Below are positions 31,985-59,479 of a stretch of DNA of 64,000 bases, piece after piece. Position 1 is the first letter of the stretch. Each line of letters opens with the position of its first letter. The stretch is from the NCBI GenBank assembly GCA_035048495.1, contig CM068551.1:15936248-16000247 (forward strand). The letters run 5' to 3'. The stretch comes from Euptelea pleiosperma. Taxonomy: Eukaryota > Streptophyta > Magnoliopsida > Ranunculales > Eupteleaceae. Under the pieces are notes generated by a model that saw only the letters and a program-made list of their open reading frames with translations, was not told the DNA's origin and searched no databases. The position numbers were made by a program, and so were the translations under genes.

Positions 31985-32245
31985 GACAACAGTATGAGCC
32001 ACGTGGCACACTCTCAGAGTCAGAGACCACATGTTTGGCCCACCTACATATCAAAAATCTGCCTGATTTGTAATTTTAAACCTTCTGATCCTTGTACACC
32101 AAATAATGCTTGAATTTCATGGTTAAAAATCAACCCATTCCCCAATCCAACGCTTAGAAATCACTAATCAGGTTAAGGTTTGGTCTGTAGATCCACTGAG
32201 GGTAGGGTTTGGCCAAACATCCATACTACGAGTAAAAATTTGATG
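31985..32245. mobile_element. Foldback MITE (CCACGTGG family)
   Basis: GAGCCACGTGGCACACTCTC on the left and ATTTGTAATTTT, then AGAAATCACTAATCAGGTT and GGTTTGGCCAAACATCCATA on the right. The right outer end (cognate of GTGCCACGTGGC) is lost. Confidence 0.7.
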
Positions 32246-32254
32246 ACAACGTGC

Positions 32255-32875
32255 TGTCATATGAGCCACATGGCATATTCTTAGAGGAATATGACCGTAT
32301 GGTGTTTGGCCAATCCCTAGGTGGACCTACAAACCAAAAATTAGTCCGATTAGTGATTTCTAGGTGTTAGATTGGAATTATTTTCATGGGTTGATTTTAA
32401 CCGTTGGAATTTGAGCATTATTGACTATTATTTGAGGTACGAAGCATTGTTTAAAAAATGGCCGTTTTAACAAAAATAACGGCCGTTATAACGCATTCGG
32501 AACTCCCCATTACGTTATGTACCATTAAAAAGTTGAAAATATAATGGCCGTTAATTTTGTTATAACGGCCGTTATATAACGGAAAAAATGGTGCTAAAAT
32601 TCAAAATTTGAAATTCAACACCAGTTTTTGTGAAAAAAAACGTCGTTTTTTCTGTTTTTTTTTTTTTAATTTGAATTTCAGCACCATTTTTTTCGTTTGA
32701 AAAAAACAAAGGTAACGCCCCCAGTCCATTATAACGGTCCCTTTTAAACCTTAGTACAAAGATCCAAAGATTTGATATCACTAAACAAGCTGATTTTTGG
32801 TTTGTAGGTCCACCTAAGGATTGGCCAAAAATCCATAGGGTCATATTCCTCTAAGAATGTGCCACGTGGCTCATT
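32255..32875. mobile_element. Foldback MITE split by a hAT-like MITE
   Basis: Left half 32255-32444 (GAGCCACATGGCATATTCTT ... TTTGAGGTACGAAG) and right half 32754-32875 (GTACAAAGATCC ... GAATGTGCCACGTGGCTCA) are arms of one inverted repeat, separated by the hAT-like element at 32445-32753. The insertion duplicated GTAC(G/A)AAG. Confidence 0.85.
32445..32753. mobile_element. hAT-like MITE nested in a foldback element, 8-bp TSD (7/8)
   Basis: CATTGTTTAAAAAATGGCCG to TTTTAAACCTTA, 309 bp, with flanks GTACGAAG (32437-32444) and GTACAAAG (32754-32761). Interior has AACGGCCGTTATAACG. Confidence 0.9.
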
Positions 32876-32889
32876 CTTAGATAAAAATG

Positions 32890-33160
32890 ATCACAAAAGA
32901 TAAAAATGATTTTTTTTTATCTTTTGACATAATATGTGGTTCCCACTCTCACCTAACCCATTTTTGATTTACTTTGATATGGGGGACCCACTCAAATTGA
33001 AAGAAAATGAAGTAAGCTGAAGTAAGCTAGCTTATACATGTACCAACCTTTGTTAAATATTCATGATATGAACAAATATTTAGCCAAGATAATATTCGTC
33101 TGGCTAAATATTCACCATCGGAACTCTTTTTCTCACATGCCAAACAGGCCCTAACTTCTA
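32890..33160. mobile_element. GGGCCTGTTTGG-ended MITE-like repeat, reverse of 6309 copy
   Basis: Ends GGAACTCTTTTTCTCACATG then CCAAACAGGCCCTAA. Internal CAAATATTTAGCCAAG/TGGCTAAATATTC and GGGGGACCCACTC parallel the copy at 6309-6595 in opposite orientation. Confidence 0.65.
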
Positions 33161-33214
33161 AAATTATTCTCTAGCACTCAAGACTCATTTTTTTGTGTGT
33201 ATATCATCAATGAT

Positions 33215-33530
33215 GGAGCACAGTATGAGCCACGTGGCACACTTTTAGAGACCGTACCACTACCCGTATGGAAGCTTGGCCCATCCCTAAGTGTGGACCT
33301 GGAGACAAAAAATCAGCCTGATTAGTGATTTCTAGCCATTGAATTGCACTCTTTCTCATGGGAATATTTTTAATTGTTGGATTTGAACATTATTTGGGTC
33401 CTTGGATCCAAAGTTTAGAAATCACTAATGAGGCTTTTTTTTGTTGTATGTAGGTCCGCTTAAGGATAGGCCAAACATCCATACAGTCACTAGTCTCTGA
33501 GAGCGTTGCACGTGGCTCGTACCGTGGTCC
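33215..33530. mobile_element. Foldback MITE, most complete CCACGTGG copy
   Basis: About 316 bp with ~120-bp imperfect arms. Left begins GGAGCACAGTATGAGCCACG; right ends CACGTGGCTCGTACCGTGGT. Both termini carry CACGTG. The centre is AT-rich. Confidence 0.8.
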
Positions 33531-33599
33531 ACCAAAGTTGAGGGTAGGTAACCTAAGAGTGTTGCACGTGGCTCATATTGTAGTCCACCTAGGAATGGG

Positions 33600-33840
33600 C
33601 CAAAAATTCAAACATGGGGGTGGCCAGCACCCCCCCTGGCTCCACCACTGGATACTCATTTAGGTTGAATTGCAAGAATCCGAAGAGGAAATAGCCAAAG
33701 TCCGTCCGCACGAGGTAGGCGTAGGCTACCCCCACAGGAAGCAACTGGGAGCATGTTTGACAGGGATTGAACCGCAACCCCCCTACAAGGGGAGACTACA
33801 CGGTATTGCCGACCAAACGGTTGTTGAACGGATCAAAACA
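33600..33840 (-). mobile_element. Probable tRNA-derived SINE with MITE fragment
   Basis: On the minus strand CAACCGTTTGGTCGGCAATA then GTTGCGGTTCAATCCC gives A- and B-box-like motifs, followed by a body running left to GGTGGAGCCAGGGGGGGTG. The left end resembles the terminus of the CAGTGGCGGAGCC hAT MITE. Ends not resolved. Confidence 0.5.
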
Positions 33841-34014
33841 GCATAGTTACCTAATTCCCTAAAACATTTTTGAATTACGAACAAGTTTAGGAAAATTAAG
33901 TCGCAAAATTAGGATCTTTCTCTCTCAGTTTCATATAAAAAATAAATGTGTGGTGGCAAATTGCGAACCATTTAGTTCTCTTGACCTACTTTGACATTGG
34001 TGGATCATCAAAAT

Positions 34015-34374
34015 CAAGGTTTAAAAGGGGCCGTTATAACAATATAACGGACAGGGGGCGTTACCATTTTTTCTGTTATAATGGCCGTTGTAATGAATTG
34101 TAACACTCAGGGGCAATAACGGAAAATAACAAAAAAAACGGAAAATATGGTGCTGGAATTCAAATTTTGAAATTTCGAAATTTGAAAAACGGAAAATAAC
34201 AGAAATAAACAGCCATTTTTTCACAAAATTTTTCAGAAAATAACGGTCGTTATTTTCGTTATAATGGAAAAATAACGGCAGTTACAACGAAAATAACGGC
34301 CGTTATTTTCTGGGCGTTTTAACACTATATAACATAACGGGGGAGATCTGAATCCGTTATAACAGCCGTTAAAG
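34015..34374. mobile_element. hAT-like MITE, right end truncated
   Basis: CAAGGTTTAAAAGGGGCCG at 34015, dense CGTTATAACG and AATAACGGCCGTTATT motifs, then GAATCCGTTATAACAGCCGT, and stops at about 34374 before the TTTAAACC terminus. Confidence 0.8.
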
Positions 34375-34904
34375 GAAAAATAAAAGTAAAAATTAATGTT
34401 AACCCCTTGTTTGATCTCCATATATACAATCCATACTCCATAGTATACCTCCAGGAAAAAAAAATTGATGTTATTGCATTAAAAAAAAGCGCCAAATACA
34501 AATGGAGAAGTGGGGCCCACAATTCCTAGGATAATAAAATGCTGTAGGGTGGGCCTCACCCCATGTGTATGTGGAGATTTCTGTGTGGTGACATCACATG
34601 TGATGTCGTGTCGGCGAAATCTAAAGTCAAACTAAAGTCAAACTTATTGGGTTTAATAAGGAGGCTATGAGAACACATGAGGAAAAAAAAAAGCTATATT
34701 AAAAAAATTAAATTGGAGACTAAAACCCAAAAGGAAAAACAAAAAGAAAATTGAGTCAAATAATTAGGAGATCCAACAACCCTTGATAGTGACTCCATTA
34801 GTCAAAGTAGAAATTAACAATGCCTATGAATTTAGAGGATAAGAATCAACTTGCTTTCGTCGAAATTGGTTAGGTTTTTTTTTGTAAGCCAGCTAGTCAG
34901 ATAA

Positions 34905-36850
34905 CCCAAAACAAAGGAAAACAACCTAACCCTTGTCATTTTGGTTATTCTGATCCCTTGACACGGCCTCAGAAAGCCTGGCAGGGGGCTCAGAATCCTA
35001 GTAGACATGGAGAGAAAAAAGAGTTTAGCCCGTTGGGTAATAGTATGAGCAATACAAAACATCCAATAAAATTAGATTGCAAAACAAGCTTAGATGTGCA
35101 TGACCAGTGGCGGAGCCAGGATTTAAAAAAGAAAAAAAATTTAAAGAAGTTATTAAAGTTGAGGGGGGGCAACTGCCCCCCTGGCCCTTCCTGGATCCGC
35201 CACTGTGCATGACTAACTGAGACTTCTTGAAGATAGTCGTGCAAGGATATGGAAAACTTGTCCCTTGAATTCAACTAAGTTCGGACCCTAAATTGTCTCT
35301 CTATAAGCTTTCTAGGTAATCAACATATATATGTATCATCATCATCATCTACCCCTTAATTTGAGACGGCGTCGTATTTGATGCTATAAGCTGGGAGCGT
35401 TTGGCAACACAAAAATAAGTAACTTATTGACTTTTAGGATTTCGATAAGCTGTCATTATCAAAGCCAAAGTTTAGATAGGGTTATGGATCTTAGTAGAGT
35501 AAGGCAAGTAATTGTTATTCTAAGAGAGCAAGTAAGAGTTGAGTTTAGCCAATTTTATTATTTTTTTTTCCTTTTCGAGGTTTCGATGTTCAAATGGAAT
35601 AAGAAAGTGAATTCTATGCAAAATAAGAAGATACGTAAATTTTCTCCCTTTTTCTAGACGGTGAAGAAGAAGAAAATTTTGAACCTTATTATGTGTGATA
35701 CTTAAGGCCTTGCTTGGTTCATTGCACTCGGATGCATTTTACACTTCAGTTCAAATGCGTTGAAGTGCATTGTAGTCACTTACCATAGTTTTTCGACTGC
35801 ACATGCTTGCATCCATTTTCTTAAAGAGTTTGCAAGGGCTTGGCAACCACTTGCACAACAACTCATTTGCACGCCTCCAACGAATCAGATGTAATCCCAA
35901 AACCATGGCAAGTGGATGCATGGCATCCAATTTGCATTCAACCAAACAACCTAACCCTTGTCACTTTCGTTATTCCGATCCTTTTACACGGCCTCAGAAA
36001 GCCAATCAGGGGGCTCAGAATCCCGGAGGACATGGTGAGAAAAGAGTTTACCTCGTTGGACAATAGTATGAGCAATACACAACATCCAATAAAATTAGAT
36101 TACAATACATGTTATAGGCGCATGACTAACCGAGGCTTATTGAAGATAGTCGTGCGAGGATATGGCAACCATGTCCCTTGAATTCAACTAAGTTCGGTCG
36201 CTAAATCATCTCTCTATAAGCTTTCTAAATAATCAACATATATATGTATCATCATCATCTACCCCTTAATTTGAGATGGCCTCGTATTTGATGCTATAAG
36301 GAGGCGTTTGGCAACACAAAATTAAGAAACTTATTGACTTTTAGGGTTACCATAAGCTGTCATTATCAAATCCAAAGTTTAGATAGGTTTATGGATCTTA
36401 GTAGAGCAAGGCAAGTAATGGTTATTTTAAGAGAGCAAGTAAGAGTTGAGTTTAGCCAACCTTAATTTTTTTTCCTTTTTGAGATTTCAATGTTCAAATG
36501 CAATAAGAATGTGAATTCTATGCAAAATAAGAAGATACGTAGTTTTCCCCCTTTTTCTAGTTGGTGAAGAAGAAAATTTTGAACCTTATTATGTGTGTGA
36601 TACACTTAAGGTCTTGGTTCGTTGCACTGGGAGTCTGGGATGCATTTTGCACTTCAGTACAAATGCGTTGAGTTACATTGCAGTCACTTGCCACAGTTTT
36701 TGGACTGCACATGCTTGAATCCATTTTCTTAAAGAGTTTGCAAGGACTTGGCACCCACTTGCACAACAACTCATTTGCACGCCCCCAACCACTCAGGTGT
36801 AATCCCAAAACCATGGCAAGTGGATGCAATTTTGCATTGAACCAAACAGG
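34905..36850. repeat. Tandem duplication of a ~0.9-1.0-kb block
   Basis: Unit 1 about 34923-35945, unit 2 about 35948-36850. Both run from AACCTAACCCTTGTCA through CGGCCTCAGAAAGCC, TTCAACTAAGTTCGG, a (ATC)n tract, TTTAGATAGG and AAAATTTTGAACCTTATTAT to a TTGCACTTCAGT-type segment. Unit 1 is longer mainly because of the MITE at 35105. No gene recognised. Confidence 0.9.
35105..35205. mobile_element. 101-bp hAT MITE (CAGTGGCGGAGCC type) with perfect 8-bp TSD
   Basis: Ends CAGTGGCGGAGCCAGGA and TCCTGGATCCGCCACTG. Flanked by TGCATGAC at 35097-35104 and 35206-35213. The other unit of the tandem duplication has a single CGCATGAC at about 36119 and no element. Confidence 0.95.
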
Positions 36851-38080
36851 ACCTTAGAAATTGTTCCCCTAATATACACACAAATTGTTCTAAGGGTAAT
36901 TTAGTCTTTCACTATTTTCATTACTAATTCAAATACATAATTGATTGCTACTAATAAATATAAATTGCTACGAGGAATGCTAGCAAACACCCCGTACCAT
37001 TCAATGCAACGCACTAAAAGACAAAAAAATTACCTTGAAAACCACATTTCGCGTAAAAAATTAATTTTTTTTTGTCTTTTGGTGCATTCCACATGTGCAA
37101 CTCTAGTAGTGCGTTGCTTCCTAGCATTCCTCTTTTGGCGACTGTGTACAAAATGCACGTGCCACCCCACTGTTCTAACCTAAATCGGAAGGTGACATAC
37201 AAAAGGTCAAATATTGAAGAAAGCCTCTTGATTGCTTTATAGAAAGAGAGGAGAAAACTTTGGCTGTCGAGTTGTGACTGCAAAGTAGAGGTCGCAGTAG
37301 TAATCAAAACCACACATTGAGGTGGGTCCACATTACTTTTCAAATATATCTTTTAAGATAAACATGAGCCCCACTTCACCATGTGACCTTGATCATTGAG
37401 ACGACACGTGTTGCAGTTTCTTCACCACAGATAAAATCTCATCTCTCACACAGGAGCCCATGTTTGATGTCCCAAAGGAACTTCAAAATTTGAAGTCCCC
37501 TCCGAAACACCACGCGGATTAATCTTTAGGACCCACTTACCTTATGGATATTTGGTCCACCTCTTGATGAATCTACAATTAGTGATTTATAGCCGTTGAA
37601 TTTAGCATTTTAATAACATAGTTTGAGCTTATCTTTGGAATGTAGGTCCACCAAGAGGTGGTCCAAACATCCATAAGGTCAGTAGGCCCTAAACTAAGCT
37701 TTAAATGACATTTTTTAGGAGGGTAGGTCCACCAAGAGGGGTCCAAACATCCGTAAGGTCAGTAGGCCCTAAACTAAGCTTTAAATGACATTTTTGAGAG
37801 GGGGAGACTTCGAAATTTGAAGTCCTCATAGGACATCAAATATTTTCTCATCAGAGAGAGGGATGACACGTTGATGAAACGTCCCATTTCCCAAAGTACC
37901 TATAAAGGAAAAATGAAAGTTGGGTTCTTTTAGAAATACAACTAAAAGAAGAAGCTAGGTGTGGTGAATGCAACTTTAACGTTACTATATAATATCATAT
38001 AATAAAATAAAAAACATTACTATATAATAATATTAGATTAAAAAAAGATTAATATATATAACAGTAACCCATAAAAACTT
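36850..38080. other. Intergenic with AGTCC-AAATTTGAAGTCC foldback elements
   Basis: At about 37450-37850 a foldback element has TTTGATGTCCC and ACTTCAAAATTTGAAGTCC on the left and GACTTCGAAATTTGAAGTCC, then GGACATCAAATATTTTCTC, on the right. Repeated inside are GGTCCACCAAGAGG and GGTCCAAACATCC(A/G)TAAGGTC. An inverted pair CGCACTAAAAGACAAAAAA and TTTTTTTGTCTTTTGGTGC lies near 37010 and 37070. No gene seen. Confidence 0.6.
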
Positions 38081-38092
38081 ACCCCCAACATG

Positions 38093-38478
38093 GGATCCCC
38101 CTGAGGACTTTAAAATTTGAAGTCCACCTCCCAAAAATGCCACGTGGAGTACACTTTTAAGGCCACTAACCTTATGGATGTTTGGTCTACCTCTTGATGG
38201 ATTTACAAATCAAAATTCAGTTTAATTGGTAATTTCTATCCGTTGGATTTAGTATTTTGATATCGTGATTTATGATCGTTGAATTTGAATTTTTTTTTTA
38301 GATGTTAAAATATAACTATTAGAAATCATTGATCTAGCTGATTTTTGGCATGTGGGTATACCAAGATTTGGAACACACATCTAAAAGGTCAGTGGGCCCT
38401 TATAGGCGTTCCACTTGGCATTTTTGGGAAAGGAAGATTTCAAAATTTGAAGTCCTCCTGGAACATCAAATATTTTCT
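38093..38478. mobile_element. Foldback element with 11-bp direct flanks, upstream of ABCC5
   Basis: CCCCCAACATG occurs immediately before (38082-38092) and after (38479-38489). Inside, GAGGACTTTAAAATTTGAAG and TTTCAAAATTTGAAGTCCTC form the ends of a ~386-bp inverted-repeat element. A 9-11-bp duplication would suit Mutator-like transposition. It lies about 0.45 kb upstream of the ABCC5 TATA box. Confidence 0.65.
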
Positions 38479-38529
38479 CCCCCAACATGCTATCACACTC
38501 ACACTCTCATCACAACCCACCACCCAACA

Positions 38530-39715
38530 ACACTAACAAGTTACAAAACCCCATCTCTCTCTCTCTCTCTACACACAACTCTCTCTCTCTCTCTACACAT
38601 ACAACTCCCTCAAAATGAAATAAAAAAATAAAAATTTCCAATCTCTCTCATGATTTTTTTTGGCTAACAATCCTTCTCATGATCTAATCTCCCACCCAAC
38701 AACACTAACAAAATCACAAATCTCTCTCTCACACTGACACACAACTCCTTCAAAATATACAAAAAAAAAAAAAAAAAAAAACCCACTCCAATCTCTCTCA
38801 TGATCTAATCTCCCATTGATATCCATAGAGATATATAACAAGTAATATTCCTCCCTTAAATTATTCTCTCATTCACTCCCACTAACATACTTCTCCCTCT
38901 CTCTCTCTGTCTTTCTCTCTCTACAAGTCTCCTATATATAGATAGAGAAGTGATCTTGAGAACTGAATTTTCTGCATTGAAGCACACCTGCATTTAATTA
39001 AGTCCCAAAATCCCAACAAACAAAATCACCCATTTGAGTTCATCACTTGAACGCCTTGTAGACAGAGAAAGATTGAGAGAGTTGCATTAAATGAACCAAA
39101 TCTAGCCCTCTTTGATCATTCCTGAAAACTTAATTGTTTGAACTTTCAACTTTGAAGGTTTCTTTTCTTTTCTTTTTTCTTTTTTTCTTCAGCTAGGCTG
39201 CTGCTGCTCTTACACAACAGAACAGAGCAGAGCCGTCTCGGCAATCTGCACCGGCTCACAAAACAAAACGATCTTTCACAAAATACCCAGGTCAGATTTT
39301 TGTATTTTCTCTTCTGGGTTTTTCTCAGATTTTAATTTTATCTTCTCTTTGTTTGGTTCTGGTCTGCTTAGATAACATAGAGAAAGAGATAGAGGAGAGA
39401 GAGTTAGAAGAGAGAGAGAGAGAGAGAGCGAGAGCGCCTTTCTTCGTTTTTCGTGTTTTTCTGGTGGATGAGGTAACAAATTGCTTTGTTTTCATGTGCA
39501 ATGTGTCTGCAGATTCTCTCTCCAAAAACCCATTTGTTTTCTCTCTGCGACTTGTCGCCATTTTCTCGTATTTGATTACATCTTACCACCACCCAGACCC
39601 CAGATGGTGAAATGCCCATTAGAGGATTCAATCCTCTCGTCCTCGTAAATCTTGAAACCCCTCACCGACTTGCACTCTTCGATCATCTTTATACATCACC
39701 AGACGATCAAGACCA
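38530..39715 (+). promoter_or_regulatory. ABCC5 promoter and 5' leader
   Basis: Several (CT)n tracts (38554-38600, 38900-38930) precede a TATA-like CTATATATAG at 38932-38941, a likely core promoter 775 bp before the ATG. The leader has short upstream frames: ATG-AAC-CAA-ATC-TAG at 39091-39105 and a 14-codon frame at 39604-39648. CCCAG/GTCAG at 39289 and TCTGCAG at 39513 could bound a leader intron. CT-rich leaders and leader introns are usual in plants; the intron is inferred. Confidence 0.55.
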
Positions 39716-55840
<16,125 letters not shown>

Positions 55841-56240
55841 ATTCAATGGCATGCCCCACCACCTTCAAGGAAAAGATGACAACAGCAGACGATTACAGAA
55901 ACAAACCGGCAGCCGCTGCTCCCCCTACCGCAGCATTCGGTAGTTCTGGATGAGAATGGGATGAGAAGGTACATTTGTTATCTAACCAACCCACACAGGG
56001 AACGAGTATTATTATTATTATGGGTTAATCTTCCACTTTTGAGCGGAATCGGGGAGTCTATGAGTAACAAAAAGTGAATTGGGTCTGTTTAGGGTAGAGG
56101 TCGATTACAGGGAAGAAATGGGCAACTGATTTCTGTTCAACTTCTCTAATAAAAAGCAGTTTTGAGTCTTTTGACATCAAATACAGATTTCATCTTCTTT
56201 ATGAATTTGTAGAGCATTCGTGGTCGTCTAATCTACAATG
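55841..56240 (+). terminator. ABCC5 3' UTR and polyadenylation signal
   Basis: After TAA at 55838-55840, AATAAA occurs at 56147-56152 within TCTCTAATAAAAAGCAG, a plausible plant near-upstream element about 310 nt past the stop. Cleavage site not determined. Confidence 0.55.
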
Positions 56241-58490
56241 CTGCTATTGGACCAATTTTGTTCTCGACATTTATACAATGATCCGAATCTAAGGCCCAGT
56301 TCTTCTTCTACTTCTGTTTCCCCTTTAATTTTTGAGTTGTTGCCTAGTTATGTTTAACTGAATGTATATTGATGTAATCATGCAACCATCTTGAGAAGAA
56401 AAAACTCAAATCAGTGCTGAGGATTGGAACAGTCAGGTAAAAAAGAAGAAAAAAACAGTTCAGGGTGTTCGATAGTGAACATCAAATTGTGCATCGATTT
56501 AAATGGAGGCAGCATTCTAGCGGCATTGCATGTCCAGCTCCCGTAAGTTCATTGAACACTTTTCGAATGGAAGCTCACTAGTGAATCCCACTGATAACTT
56601 GGTTTCACTTGCTTGACTTGTACATCTATATCCGAATAGCCTCGTAATGTTCTAATATCGCTGGTTACGTTCATCAAATTGGGTCAAATTCTGATATAGG
56701 AGATTTCATTTCACGGTTACATTCGTCTGATTGATGTACATTGACTTCCATGTTGAGATCCATTACAGCATGGAAACACAACATCAACAGAAACAGAGGT
56801 AAGTGCTACAGCCCCCTATTGTTTGATCTAATATTGACCGGTGACGAGCCCCAACTTCCATAGGTCCTTGGTATGTCCTGCCGATGATGGTCCAAGTAAG
56901 TAGGCGATGCCCATTCCTAATTGGAGGCGCTTACCAATAGATATCGATCAGAGAATTCGATTGTATAAGTCGCAGGATTGATCATTACTGGCCTATTTAC
57001 AAGCAGTTAGCCCATTCTTTCATAACTCTGTTCACAATATTGTGTTGAAGCTGGGAGACCATATGGTTTACACTTTTATATGTAGATTTTTCTTCTGTTT
57101 TTGGGTAGACAATGCGTAGGCCAGGCAAACGCGGGCTATACCTGCAGTAGATTGATTTTAAATGGATTGGACTAAGGCCCATTTCGAGCCCAACTTAGAT
57201 CCGACCAGTAGTTATTGGGTCTGGTTTATTTGGTTCTCTATTAGACCAATTTACGAATAGTTAGTTCTGGTTTTATTGTTAAACCACCTAAATCTGGATC
57301 ATTTACAACCCTTTTCCAACCCACTACAAATGCATGGATTATCTTTAAACTACCCCCATAAACATTGAGTTTCCACATTCAAATTTTGTTCCTTATGTAA
57401 GGCTGCGTTTGTCCCTCGTGAAGAAAAAAAACTCTCCGGGCATAATTCTTTTTGGAAAATGTTTGCCCTAGATAGTTAATATTTGTTATTTGGTTGAGTT
57501 GGAAAATTACCCTATTCCCCTTACTCATCCCCGTCTCTTCTCTTTCTTTCTTACAGCTCGTTCAGATTCGCAGCTGCATTATGCTGGAAACTATGGGACT
57601 GTTTCTGTTATTTTTTCTTCTTTGATCTATCAATTTAATGCTTTTTAGGGTTTTTTGAACTCTATCTTGGGTATTACAAACCTAGTTCATTACTTGATAA
57701 TCAAATCCAAAAAGCAAAATGAAAATGAAGTAGAGAAGAATGGTTGTCTTGAAGCATTGAGAGACTAATTACAAAAACATGATTATGTAGGACCCAATCC
57801 TACAAGATTAGGATATCGAAGATTATAAAATTTTGAATCCGTTGGACTCTTAAACCAAGTCCAACCACACGTCGAGAGACTTCTCAATCTCTCCGCCACG
57901 AGCGGATGTAACCACAATTAACATCACTACGGTCGGGCTATCGAACACAGGGTCAGAAGTGAATTACGAGTCGGACCAATTTGCGAATCGAGCGAGCTCC
58001 CCTTGCATGCAATGATGTGGTAGTGAACCTCTCATTCTAATTCAGTAACTACTATTTTTAGAAGAAATCCAATCTTAAATAACAATTTAGTATACTTGTC
58101 AAGTTTAATACTTCTTTATTCTCATGATCTTATCCAGCACAACTCATCAAGATACGAGATTTGTTGATAATCGGGATGAGTACATTGACCTTAATCAACG
58201 GTTTATATAAAAGATAACAAGATCTAAAGATAGTTGCTAATCTTAATCAATCTGATTGATAGAAATTCTAACCTAATTGATATTATTGTAATCTTGACAA
58301 CGAGTAGAAGGTGTGATGAGACGCATCAATAATGATATGGTACATCTCATATTACAGTACTTTTCTCTTATAATCTCCCTCAAACTCGCGTGGATAAACT
58401 ATTGTCGTGAGTTTGCCAAAACTAATGCCTTGAAGATTGAATCACCTTTGAAGAATGTTGTAACCATTTTGAGTTTTCAAAGATAATTAA
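56240..58490. other. Intergenic between ABCC5 and the Tourist-like element
   Basis: Mostly unique-looking AT-rich DNA with no gene recognised. AAGGCTGCGTTTGTCCCTCG (57396) resembles a MITE terminus. No tRNA or clear transposon coding found. Confidence 0.5.
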
Positions 58491-59129
58491 GGGTGTGTTT
58501 GGTAGCGCATCTTCAACTGAAGACGCGTGTCTTGAATGTCCACGTATTCAAGGTGCGTAACTTTAAAGGTCAAGACCGACGTTTGGTTCTACAAGACCAT
58601 GTGAGACCCGCATAAGAACAAATGTTGATAGATCATGCAGCCCAACATAAGAACAAAGATCGATAGTTTGTGTGGGCCGCACATAATAACTGGAGTTGAT
58701 AAATCATGTGGGTCCCACATGTTAATGGGGTCGATAAATCATGTATGCCCCACATAAGAATAGAAGTTGATGGATCATATGTTGGTCCCAAGTAATAAAG
58801 GGGTGTTGATAGATCATACATGTGCTACATTAGGTGGGCTAAACCCATTGGGGGTGGAGAGTGAACCTTCAAAGTACATGTGTCTTCGAAGACTCAAGGG
58901 GGGATGTAAACCTTCGAGGGTTCACTTTCGTGCGTCTTCAAGGTCCACTGTGCCTTCGAAGGTGCGCGCATTGGCGTGACCCAAACACTTGTCATCAATC
59001 AAGATGCACTCCTTCAGCCAAGACGCACGTCGAAGGTGCACGCATTGGTGTGACCCAAACACTTGTCATCAATCAAGATGCACACCTTCAGCCAAGACGC
59101 ACGTCGAAGGTGCACTACCAAACACAGCC
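58491..59129. mobile_element. Tourist-like (PIF/Harbinger) element carrying two minisatellites
   Basis: Ends GGGTGTGTTTGGTAGCGCA and TGCACTACCAAACACAGCC (17 of 19 pair), flanked by TAA at 58488-58490 and 59130-59132. 639 bp. Inside are a ~36-bp repeat with about six degenerate units (58618-58835, GTTGATAAATCATGTGGGTC theme). There is also a 74-bp repeat (starts at 58960, 59034, 59108; AGGTGCACGCATTGGTGTGA). No transposase. Confidence 0.85.
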
Positions 59130-59479
59130 TAAATCTCCTTGACCAGGCTCTGATGTCAGTGATTGCTAGTGAAGGAATGTGATTGCCATCCAAAATGGTG
59201 ATCCATGATGGTTTTGCCTGAATTTTGTTCTCTTTTTTATGAATCTTGCTTGCATTTTTTTCATTCATTCAGTTAAAGATTACTAAACCAGTTGACATCT
59301 TATCCCTTAGAACAAGATCTTCAGTTTATGCTGGACCAAAACCCATCGAATTGTAATTCGGAGAAAGAAGTTGCAAAGGATGAGGAGGTACTGACCTACT
59401 CGAATCCCAAATGGTACTTTAAAAAGGACATAGGTCTCATTCTCATTGACCCAAGATGTGTGAGCATCTTTTTGCCTCA

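Noticed and set aside
39276..39631. Minus-strand frames over the ABCC5 leader (Ser/Leu-rich)
   Set aside because: Complement of (GA)n-rich leader DNA; no homology pattern and antisense to the ABCC5 5' leader.
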